Origin: Acinetobacter sp. A47
GTDB taxonomy: Bacteria; Pseudomonadota; Gammaproteobacteria; Pseudomonadales; Moraxellaceae
DNA length: 64,000 bases
Reading direction: 5' to 3'
NCBI RefSeq assembly: GCF_000805455.1
Contig: NZ_JSUS01000039.1
Location: 62,001-126,000, forward strand
Shown here: positions 39,201-46,800 of the stretch, in pieces
Layout: each line of letters begins with the position of its first letter
Numbering within the stretch: the first letter of the stretch is position 1
Made by a program: the position numbers and the translations under genes
Notes under the pieces: model-generated
Seen by the model: only the letters and a program-made list of their open reading frames with translations
The model's database searches: none
What the model was told of the DNA's origin: nothing

Positions 39201-39540
39201 CGTTACCTGCGGCACAGGCCTGGTTACCTACCGCCACACTATTGCCTGACTTGGTCCCACTACCGGTACTGGTTGCAGTACAGTTGGTATAAGTAGTACC
39301 TCCACCCGCTTCATAACCGGCAAAAGTCGTTCCACTCCAGAGAACCGAACAGATTAAAGTCAATAATACAGTGGGGGTAAAAGCTAGACGTGAGCCTGAA
39401 GACTGTTCAATAGAAAGCGGTAAAGTGACACCTGAACCAGATGATACACTGCGGTTCTTTGTTACACCTCTAGCAATTTCTGAAACTACAGTCCATAACC
39501 GTAAACTTTTATTCCATACCAAACGATAAATTTTATTCAT
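30208..39540 (-). CDS. Giant trimeric autotransporter adhesin 1 (AtaA/Ata-like, 3110 residues)
   Basis: The N-terminus MNKIYRLVWNKSLRLWTVVS is an extended signal peptide region, with cleavage expected after TTFA (about residue 74). Residues about 75-690 are YadA-like head repeats of the AIG-x-A-x-A-x-G type. The neck at about 690-720 reads RRIQNVSAGAEDTDAVNVSQL. The stalk (about 720-3010) repeats neck, Trp-ring-like (NVGDALAELDKGWTLQSNG) and coiled-coil modules, with large near-identical DNA repeats. The last 90 residues are the YadA-type beta-barrel anchor, ending GLSGVFD. Such homotrimers mediate adhesion and biofilm. tpgA follows. The final residue is Asp rather than the usual aromatic. 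Confidence 0.95.
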   Translation of the reverse strand: MNKIYRLVWNKSLRLWTVVSEIARGVTKNRSVSSGSGVTLPLSIEQSSGSRLAFTPTVLLTLICSVLWSGTTFAGYEAGGGTTYTNCTATSTGSGTKSGNSVAVGNQACAAGNGGISVGSRADSNSAPDNIAIGSNTKTGNRISNTTDAQPLNGGGQIAIGKNAQTDTAGSIAIGNDAKTGVNQNFGIAVGGYAEASGNSAIALGRRAGASGGGSVSVGSYSSATATNASALGANAAATAASATAVGYRANASSDEAVAIGAGSEATGTNVTQQQALANRRGAGTNPYPSGAAAYTSRATAVGQNNKVTNTGGGTAVGNSNTIDGGGFHNIAIGQGNRTTGDGYNTALGVGNELTSGNSSTAIGVNNRAAGNTAIAMGRGTNVLADFGIGLGSTATVEQGATGGISLGNSATTSGIRGIAIGSSTGDAQYDLATAANASGTDSIALGTSAKGAGSQASAVGRQAKATGANAAAYGNEADANGTSSVAVGDKAKAQGDHDIAIGLDAATASGGSNNIAMGNGVTTGATGQNVALGSGTTTANAASASGGAVAIGRDQKATGDGAVALGDPNTANGNGTVALGRNNTAAGDDAGDTAANGAVAIGNENKAIGQGSVALGNTSTAAAAGAIALGDSANAQATNGVALGSNAVATNADDVALGSGSQTSTASGAAYRTGTAAPSSVVSVGTAGNERRIQNVSAGAEDTDAVNVSQLRSVQDGVDQLGQSTADALGGGSTYDPTTGAVTNPTYNINGTETGNVGDALAELDKGWTLQSNGANAEAVKAGDTVDIGTADGEENLQVAKEGNNIKYSLNRDLKVDSVTAGDTVINNDGMSISGGPSMTKSGIDAGGTTISNVAPGVAGTDAVNKDQLDQAGRDLTDKGFGLTAQDGTTVQKKLGEAVDVVGADQNIRTKVQNGQVAIELSRNLDIDSVTAGDTVMNNDGVSIANGPSMTKSGIDAAGNKITNVADGDISPDSKDAINGSQLANNAQSVADALGGGSTVNPDGTVSKPTYNINGTETGNVGDALAQLDKGWTLQSNGTNAGAVKAGDTVDIGTADGEENLQVAKEGNNIKYSLNRDLKVDSVTAGDTVINNDGMTISGGPSMTKSGIDAGGTTISNVAPGVAGTDAVNKDQLDQAGQDLTDKGFGLTAQDGTTVQKKLGEAVDVIGADDNISTKVQDGKVAIELAKDLNVNSVTAGDTVINNDGMTISGGPSVTKSGIDAAGNKISNVAAGTEGTDAVNLDQLKTTTAASKTEVEAGKNMTVDSKTGADGQTIYTVATADDVEFNSVKVGDVTVDGSTGKITGVTDGDISPDSKDAINGSQLANNAQSVADALGGGSTVNPDGTVSKPTYNINGTETGNVGDALAELDKGWTLQSNGTNAGAVKAGDTVDIGTADGEENLQVAKEGNNIKYSLNRDLKVDSVTAGDTVINNDGMTISGGPSMTKSGIDAGGTTISNVAPGVAGTDAVNKDQLDQAGQDLTDKGFGLTAQDGTTVQKKLGEAVDVIGADDNISTKVQDGKVAIELAKDLNVNSVTAGDTVINNDGMTISGGPSVTKSGIDAAGNKISNVAAGTEGTDAVNLDQLKTTTAASKTEVEAGKNMTVDRKTGADGQTIYTVATADDVEFDSVKVGDVTVDGSTGKITGVTDGDISPDSKDAINGSQLANNAQSVADALGGGSTVNPDGTVSKPTYNINGTETGNVGDALAELDKGWTLQSNGTNAGAVKAGDTVDIGTADGEENLQVAKEGNNIKYSLNRDLKVDSVTAGDTVINNDGMTISGGPSVTKSGIDAAGNKISNVAAGTEGTDAVNLDQLKTTTAASKTEVEAGKNMTVDRKTGADGQTIYTVATADDVEFDSVKVGDVTVDGSTGKITGVTDGDISPDSKDAINGSQLANNAQSVADALGGGSTVNPDGTVSKPTYNINGTETGNVGDALAELDKGWTLQSNGTNAGAVKAGDTVDIGTADGEENLQVAKEGNNIKYSLNRDLNVDSVTAGNTRLDNTGVEIKDPVGNSTSIVAGGTIVKDAQGNSHANSAAGTTIKNAQGDSTLVNATGLAFTDANGQPVGPSVSRTGMDAGDLKVTHVAPGTVSADSTDAINGSQLNAQGEGVKNIIGGNTVYDPQTGGYSNPDIGGTGQNNINDAIGAVGEAATKAKTTVTQGDNIVVTESQNPDGSRNYEVATAKDVSFDSVKVGDVTVDGSTGKITGVTDGDISSDSKDAINGSQLANNAQSVADALGGGSTVNPDGTVSKPTYNINGTEAGNVGDALAELDKGWTLQSNGANAGAVKAGDTVDIGTADGEENLQVAKEGNNIKYSLNRDLSVDSVTAGDTVINNDGMTISGGPSVTKSGIDAGQKKVTGVAAGTISADSTDAINGSQINAQGEGVKNIIGGNTAYDANTGTYTNPDLGGTGQDNINDAIAVVGQAATAAKTEVEAGKNMTVDSTTDADGHTIYTVATADDVEFNSVKVGDVNIDGTTGKITGVTDGDINPDSKDAINGSQLAKNAQSVADALGGGSTVNPDGTVSKPTYNINGTETGNVGDALAELDKGWTLQSNGANAGAVKAGDTVDIGTADDEENLQVAKEGNTIKYSLNRDLNVDSITTGDTLINTDGMSIAGGPSVTKAGINAGNRKITGVAPGAIRPDSTDAINGSQLHAQGEGVKNIIGGNTQYDPDTGKYTNPDIGGTGKDNINDAIGAVGEAAKAAKSTVSEGKNIVVKESKNADGSSNYEVSTSPDLEVDSVTAGGTRVDGNGLTIDGGPSVTKDGIDAGDKKVSGVADGEIAAGSKDAVNGGQLKGVSDSVANVIGGNTTVNPDGSLSTSNIGGTGKNNVNDAIEAVKNDAKAAKTTVSNKDNNLTVNQSQNDDGSTNYEVGLADKIKVKQVDADQVNAGQVNVAGDQGTTSITGGAIAITGPKGEPGPSMSIGGIHAGGKKVTSVADGAIAQGSQDAINGGQLHQSYQDIGAALGGGAGYDPAKGWTGPSYEVAGGKHDNVGDALGALDNADKALGDRITNLGDQMQQAFYDTNQRIDDVKKHANAGVAAAMALETAPYISGKYTYAVGAAYHGGENAVGVTLRKTADNGRWSLTTGVAAASQGDPSFRVGLSGVFD
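33788..36514 (-). repeat. Tandem stalk repeats in adhesin 1 (687-bp and 1020-bp units)
   Basis: The same sequence phase recurs at 33788, 34475, 35495 and about 36515, giving units of 687, 1020 and 1020 bases with near-identical DNA. The 1020-base unit equals the 687-base unit plus a 333-base (111-residue) module running VDSVTAGDTV...IELAKDLN (34941-35273 and 35961-36293). A more diverged 333-base module lies at about 36751-37083. All units stay in frame. Confidence 0.88.
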
Positions 39541-39952
39541 ATGAAGTGCCTACTATTGTTCATTATTAGTGCACTTTTAAAGCTAGACAAAAATATTCAA
39601 CGAGGCTTAACAATCACCTCTAAAAATTAACAATTACTTCACTTGTTTTGTAAAAAATAAAATTATTTGATAAATAAACCGTTTTCTCAACATTAAATAT
39701 CGTTTTTTTAAACTTAATAGGACTGCAAATTAAAATCACGCTCATAATAAATGTAAATAAAAATAAAGTTATTCTTATTCAAACTATTAACCATTATTTA
39801 GCCAGTTTAATCACCTTAAAATAATATTGATCTCAGCTCATACCAGAAGAGGGCCATTTCATTTCAAGAAGTTTTATTTTTATTATTGAAAGAAATGGTA
39901 TAAAGAAAAAGCAGGTACGAAATATACCTGCTCTCTACTTATACTGTATTAA
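39541..39952. other. AT-rich intergenic region between the two adhesin operons
   Basis: About 410 AT-rich bases. It must hold the promoter and long leader of adhesin 1 on its left and the terminator of the right-hand operon (39905-39932) on its right. I recognise no gene or mobile-element remnant that would explain the tandem duplication. Confidence 0.5.
39905..39932 (-). terminator. Terminator of right adhesin operon
   Basis: AGCAGGTA (39910-39917) pairs with TACCTGCT (39925-39932). On the minus strand the stem is followed by TTTTTCTTTATA. It lies 21 bases after the tpgA stop and resembles the equivalent hairpin of the left operon in position and in its AGG(T)...CCT core. Confidence 0.82.
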
Positions 39953-40777
39953 TTACCACTGAATATTGACACGACGATTCGGTGCCATACATTCAAGTAA
40001 CTGGTTATTTCTTGCCTGCCCGGAACACTGTTGATAATCTTCAGTCTGGCTATTGGCCTGTACCTGAATTCTTGATGGGTCAATACCTTGTTGAACCAGA
40101 AGCTGTGCAACGGTATGCGCACGCTTGGCAGAGAGTGCCTGATTATAGTTGAAGTTTCCCAAACGGTCGGTATAACCCGAGACCACGACAGGTCGATCAG
40201 ATTTTTTAATTTCATCGGCCATACGGGAAATATTGGCAGAACCCGGTTCAATCGAGTTGGCATCAGAACGGTCAAAGGCAAAGAATACCGCAGCAGATTG
40301 TGGCGTGGCCTGAGCTAATGGCGCAGGTAATGTTGCTGGTACAACATTATTGACACCCCACGTCATCAAGCCCTGACATTCCTCACCTTTCCATGATAAA
40401 CGGCTGGCAATATAATTTTTGTCATAATCAATCCGTAGCTGACAACGTTTGTAATCCTGAGTATTCGGAACCCGAATATCCAGCACATAATTCCATACTT
40501 TTACACCAAATACGCCTTCATTAAAGTGTGGATTGCCAAGAATATGACGGAATTGATCCTTATTCATCCCTACGTCTAAACGCGCGACATCATTATATTC
40601 ATAACGTTTTACCAGCTTGAGGTAACTTTTCTTTATTTCAGGAAAAGTTACCTCCTGAGCTGCTGTTAACTCAACTTCACCCTGCGCCTCGGCAGGACTT
40701 TCAGTCTGGTCTGCGGCCTGAATGTGCAATGCAGTTCCCGCCAGTATCATGACCATTAAAGCTTGTATCTTATTCAT
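39953..40777 (-). CDS. tpgA: TpgA-like OmpA-family periplasmic partner of adhesin 2
   Basis: This 274-residue paralogue of the protein at 29341-30138 has a signal peptide ([21 protein letters not shown]) and a short acidic linker. A BamE-like domain ([20 protein letters not shown]) precedes the OmpA-like peptidoglycan-binding domain ([23 protein letters not shown]). Diaminopimelate-contacting Asp/Arg positions are kept. It starts 61 bases after the 2687-residue adhesin gene and ends at a terminator. The two TpgA copies differ mainly in the signal peptide, linker and scattered positions, so each adhesin keeps its own partner. Whether they are interchangeable is not known. Confidence 0.88.
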   Translation of the reverse strand: MNKIQALMVMILAGTALHIQAADQTESPAEAQGEVELTAAQEVTFPEIKKSYLKLVKRYEYNDVARLDVGMNKDQFRHILGNPHFNEGVFGVKVWNYVLDIRVPNTQDYKRCQLRIDYDKNYIASRLSWKGEECQGLMTWGVNNVVPATLPAPLAQATPQSAAVFFAFDRSDANSIEPGSANISRMADEIKKSDRPVVVSGYTDRLGNFNYNQALSAKRAHTVAQLLVQQGIDPSRIQVQANSQTEDYQQCSGQARNNQLLECMAPNRRVNIQW

Positions 40778-40838
40778 ATATATCTCACTTCATTATTGTT
40801 GGAATAAGGAGAGCCTGACAGCTCTCCTGCTGATGGGT

Positions 40839-43800
40839 TTAGTCAATAACAGTACTTACGCCAACACGGACAAGTGGACTATTGCCTTCACTTCCCATCG
40901 CTGCACCTGTAGTGAGAGACCAGCGGCCATTATCGGCCGTACGTCTAAAGGTCACACCAATTGCACTCTGATCATTGTAATAAGCTGCACCCGCCGCCAT
41001 GGTTAACTTGCCAGCAACAAATGGTGCATTTTCCAAAGCTGCCGTTGCCGCTATACCTGCCGACATCTTGTCTTCCAGCTTACCGATACGCTTATTGGTG
41101 TCATAGAATGCCTGTTGCATTTGATCACCGAGATTGGTAACACGGTCATCAATAGCACCCAAGGCATCGCCTACATTGTTATAGCTACCGCCTGCAACGT
41201 TATAGCTAGGACCTTTCCAGCCTTTATCCGGGTCATAACCGGCACCACCACCCAAGGCCGCACCGACATCCTGATAAGACTGATGTAGCTGACCACCATT
41301 GATGCCATCTTGTGAGCCTTTGGCAATGGTTCCATCAGCAACGCCTGTCACTTTCTTGCCACCGGCATTAATACCATCGGTTGTCATGCTAGGGCCTTGC
41401 TCGCCTTTTGGTCCGGTAATGCTGACTCCGCCACCAGTAATGGTGGTCGTACCCTGGTTACCTGTAACATTGACCTGATTGGCATTTACATCTTTCGCGG
41501 TAACACTATCCACTTTAATGTCTTTTGACAGGCCAACTTCATAATCGGTACTGCCATCGGCTTTCTTGTTTTCTGTTACAGAGATGTTGCCATCTTTATT
41601 GCTGACAGACGATTTCGCAGCTTTGGCATCATTTTTCACAGAGGCAATGGCATCATTGATGTTGTCATGACCTGTTCCACCGATATTGCTGGTGCTGATC
41701 GTGCCATCCGGATTTACAGTCGTATTACCACCGATAGCGCCTGCCACACTGTCAGAAACGCCTTTAAGCTGTCCACCATTCACTGCATCTTTCGAGCCTG
41801 CGGCAATGTCGCCATCAGCAATACCAGTAACTTTCTTGTCACCTGCATCAATGCCGTCTTTGGTTACACTTGGGCCACCCTCGATCTTCAAGCCATCTCC
41901 GTCAACACGGGTACCACCGGCAGTAACGCTATCAACATCCAGATCTGGTGCGGTGGAGACTTCATAATTGCTGCTACCATCAGCATTTTTGCTTTCTTTC
42001 ACAACAATATTTTTACCCTCGGTTACACTCGACTTCGCTGCTTTCGCCGCGTCACCTACCGCCCCAATGGCATCATTGATATTGTCCTTACCGATTCCAC
42101 CAATGTTGCTGGTATTAATGGTACCGTCCGGATTTACCGTGGTGTTACCACCAATCGATTTTGCAACGCTGTCAGACACACCCTTTAACTGGCTACCGTT
42201 GATTGCATCTTGCGAATCTGCAGCAACCCGACCCGGTGCTACACCTGTAATCACGGTATTGCCTGCATCAATTCCCTTGGCCGTAATACTCGGACCAATG
42301 TGATTGCCGTCTGGATCAACAAAGCCCAGTCCTGTTGAGTTCACAACAGTGCCGTTACCGTCAGCATCTTTTAGGCTGATGCCTTTGGCACCATATTCAG
42401 CTTCATTGCCTTCGCCATCTTTAACTTGAGTACCGGTCGCTGTCAGAACGGTTTCGTTACCTTCATCATCAGTTGCAGTCACACTATCAAATTTCACATC
42501 TTTTGCTGTAGCAACTTTATAGCTGGTACTGCCATCGGCATTCTTGGTCTCGGTCACAACCATGTTGTCACCTTCAGTGACTGTAGTTTTTGCCGCTTTG
42601 GCAGCAGCACCGACTGCACCAATCGCATCATTAATGTTGTCTTGACCTGTTCCCCCAATATCAGGGTTAGTGTATTTGCCTGTGTCTGGATCATATTGGG
42701 TATTCCCACCAATAATGTTCTTCACACCTTCGCCTTGGGCATGCAACTGACTACCATTGATCGCATCGGTTGAGTCGGCGCTGACTGTACCAGGGGCAAC
42801 ACCTGTAATTTTCTTGTTACCGGCATTGATACCCGCCTTGGTAATACTTGGACCTCCTGTAACCGTCATTCCGTCACTGTTGATCACCGTATCACCTGCC
42901 GTCACACTATCCACTTTCAGATCACGGTTCAGGCTGTACTTGATGTTGTTACCCTCTTTGGCCACCTGCAGGTTTTCTTCACCATCTACGGTACCAATAT
43001 CTACCGTATCACCCGCTTTTACAGCTCCGGCATTGGTACCATTTGATTGCAAAGTCCAGCCTTTATCCAGTTCAGTAATGGCATCTCCGACATTATTGAC
43101 GTTGTTACCGTTCACGGTATAGTTCGGTGCAGTGACTGTGCCATCCGGATTAACGGTTGAACCACCACCTAAGGCATCCGATACACTTTGTGCATTTTTG
43201 GCAAGCTGGCTGCCGTTGATGGCATCTTTCGAGTCTGGATTGATATCACCATCAGCAACTCCGGTAATCTTGCCGGTTGCGCCATCAATGTTGACATCAC
43301 CTACTTTTACCGAATCGAAGTTCACATCACGGGCTGTGGCCACTTCATAGTTGGTGCTACCGTCCACATTCTTGCTTTCGGTCACCCGCATGTTATCACC
43401 CTGGGTCACTGTCGATTTGGCAGCAATAGCTGCCCCGCGTACCGAATCAATCGCATCATGAATATTATCTTTGCCTGTGTTACCCACATTGCTGGTGGTG
43501 ATTGAACCATCCGGATTCAATACTGTTTCACCTCCAATCGAGTTCTTCACGCTGTCTGCAACACCGTGTAACTGGCTACCATTGATCGCATCTTTAGAGC
43601 CGGCGGCAACGGTACCATCAGTCACACCACTGATCTTGCCTGTTGCGCCATCAATGTTGACGTCCCCGACTTTCACCGAGTTAAACTCAACATCATCTGC
43701 AGTCGCAACGGTATAAATGGTTTGTCCATCTGCACCGGTTTTACTGTCAACAGTCATGTTCTTGCCGGCTTCAACTTCCGTTTTCGCCGCCGCAGTTTCA

Positions 43801-46800
43801 CCTTTAATGGCATCAGCAACCGTATCGTAACCTTTGTCATTAACAGTAAATGGGCCGTTCAGCTTGCCACCTTCATTACTGACACCGCCACCCAGAATAT
43901 TACCAACTGAATCTGCCGTATCATTCAACTGACCGCCATTAACCGCATCTTTCGAGCCTGCAGCAACCTCACCTTCTGCCACACCGGTAATTTTCAGTCC
44001 ACCGGCATCAATACCTGTACGGCCCACGCTTGGTCCAACAGGTTGGCCATTTGCATCGATAAATGCCAGTCCGGTACCATTCAGCGTCGTGCTGTCACCT
44101 TGTGCATTTTTGATCGTTGTACCTGCTGCTGTCTGGGCAGTGCTATTGCCCTGCGCATCCTTAACAATCGTGCCACCCGCTACAATCGAAGTGCTATTGC
44201 CTACAGCATCTTTGACCTCAACCCCGGCGTTGTCCAGACGCGTATTGCCTGCTGTCACACTATCCACTTTCAGGTCACGGTTCAGGCTGTACTTGATGTT
44301 GTTCCCCTCTTTAGCCACCTGCAGGTTTTCTTCACCATCTGCAGTACCGATGTCTACCGTATCACCCGCTTTTACAGCGCCACTATTGGCACCATTCGAC
44401 TGCAGGTTCCAGCCTTTGTCCAGTTCAGTAATGGCATCTCCGACATTATTGACGTTGTTACCGTTCACGGTGTAGTTCGGTGCAGTCACTGTACCATCCG
44501 GATTAACGGTTGAACCGCCACCCAAGGCATCCGATACACTTTGTGCATTTTTGGCCAGCTGGCTGCCGTTGATGGCATCTTTCGAATCTGGGTTAATGTC
44601 GCCATCAGCAACTCCGGTAATCTTGCCGGTTGTGCCATCAATGTTGACATCGCCTACTTTTACCGAATCGAAGTTCACGTCACGGGCTGTGGCAACTTCA
44701 TAGTTGGTACTGCCATCTGTATTCTTAGATTCCGTCACAACAATATTGTCGCCTTGTGTAACGGTAGTTTTTGCTTCCTTGGCAGCTTGGCCAATAGAAC
44801 CAATCGCATCATTGATATTGTCTTTACCTGTCCCGCCAATATCAGGATTGGTATAACGGCCCGTGTCAGGATCATAAGCCGTATCGCCACCAATAATATT
44901 TTTTACACCCTCGCCTTGGGCATGTAGCTGGCTTCCATTAACTGCATCTGTTGAGTCGGCATTGACTGTTCCCGGTGCCACACCAGTGATTTTTTGCCCA
45001 GCTGCATTAATGCCTGACTTGGTCATACTTGGACCGTTGGCAATACTGACACCATCGCTATTCATCACCGTATCGCCCGCAGTGATGCTATTCACATTCA
45101 GGTCTTTGGCCAGCTCAATCGCCACTTTGCCGTCTTGTACTTTGGTGCTGATATTGTCATCTGCGCCAATCACATCAACCGCTTCACCCAGTTTTTTCTG
45201 AACAGTGGTGCCATCTTGTGCGGTCAGGCCAAAGCCTTTATCGGTTAAATCCTGTCCGGCCTGATCAAGCTGGTCTTTATTGACCGCATCTGTACCTGCA
45301 ACACCCGGGCCGACATTACTGATGGTATTACCCGCTGCATCGATGCCAGACTTGGTTACGCTTGGACCACCGCTAATGGTCATACCATCATTGTTAATGA
45401 CGGTGTCACCTGCTGTCACGCTATCTACTTTCAGGTCACGGTTCAGGCTGTACTTGATGTTGTTGCCCTCTTTGGCCACCTGCAGGTTTTCTTCACCATC
45501 TGCGGTACCGATATCCACCGTATCACCCGCTTTCACAGCAGCACTATTGGCACCATTCGACTGTAAGTTCCAACCTTTATCCAGTTCAGTAATGGCATCT
45601 CCGACATTATTGACGTTGTTACCGTTCACGGTATAGTTCGGTGCAGTGACTGTGCCATCCGGATTAACGGTTGAACCACCACCTAAGGCATCCGATACAC
45701 TTTGTGCATTTTTGGCAAGCTGACTACCGTTGATGGCATCTTTCGAGTCTGGATTGATATCACCATCAGCAACATTAGTGATCTTATTGCCTGCGGCATC
45801 AATACCAGATTTGGTCATGCTTGGACCGTTGGCAATGCTGACACCGTCACTATTCACCACCGTATCGCCCGCAGTGATGCTGTTGACATTCAGGTCTTTG
45901 GCCAGCTCAATTGCCACTTTGCCATCTTGCACTTTGGTGCTGATATTGTCATCTGCGCCAATCACATCAACTGCTTCACCCAGTTTTTTCTGAATGGTGG
46001 TGCCATCTTGGGCAGTCAGGCCAAAGCCTTTATCGGTTAAGTCTTGGCCAGCCTGATCAAGCTGGTCTTTATTGACTGCATCTGTGCCAGCAACACCCGG
46101 ACCGACATTACTGATGGTATTACCCGCTGCATCGATGCCTGACTTAGTCACACTTGGGCCATTAGCAATGGTCATACCATCATTGTTGATGACGGTATCA
46201 CCTGCAGTGACGCTATCTACTTTCAGGTCACGGTTCAGGCTGTACTTGATGTTGTTGCCCTCTTTGGCCACCTGCAGGTTTTCTTCACCATCTGCAGTAC
46301 CGATGTCTACCGTGTCACCCGCTTTCACAGCGCCACTATTGGCACCATTCGACTGCAGGTTCCAGCCTTTGTCCAGTTCAGTAATGGCATCGCCGACATT
46401 ATTAATGTTGTTACCGTTCACGGTATAGTTCGGTGCAGTGACTGTGCCATCCGGATTAACGGTTGAACCACCACCTAAGGCATCCGATACACTTTGTGCA
46501 TTTTTGGCAAGCTGACTACCGTTGATGGCATCTTTCGAGTCTGGATTGATATCACCATCAGCAACATTAGTAATCTTATTGCCTGCGGCATCAATACCAG
46601 ATTTGGTCATACTTGGACCGTTGGCAATGCTGACACCGTCACTATTCACCACCGTATCGCCCGCAGTGATGCTGTTGACATTCAGGTCTTTGGCCAGCTC
46701 AATCGCCACTTTACCGTCTTGCACTTTGGTGCTGATATTGTCATCTGCACCAATCACATCAACCGCTTCACCCAGTTTTTTCTGAACAGTGGTGCCATCT

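Noticed and set aside
30343..39292. Numerous plus-strand open frames opposite adhesin 1
   Set aside because: They recur with the repeat spacing of the adhesin and are antisense reflections of low-stop repeat coding DNA, without start-site or family support.
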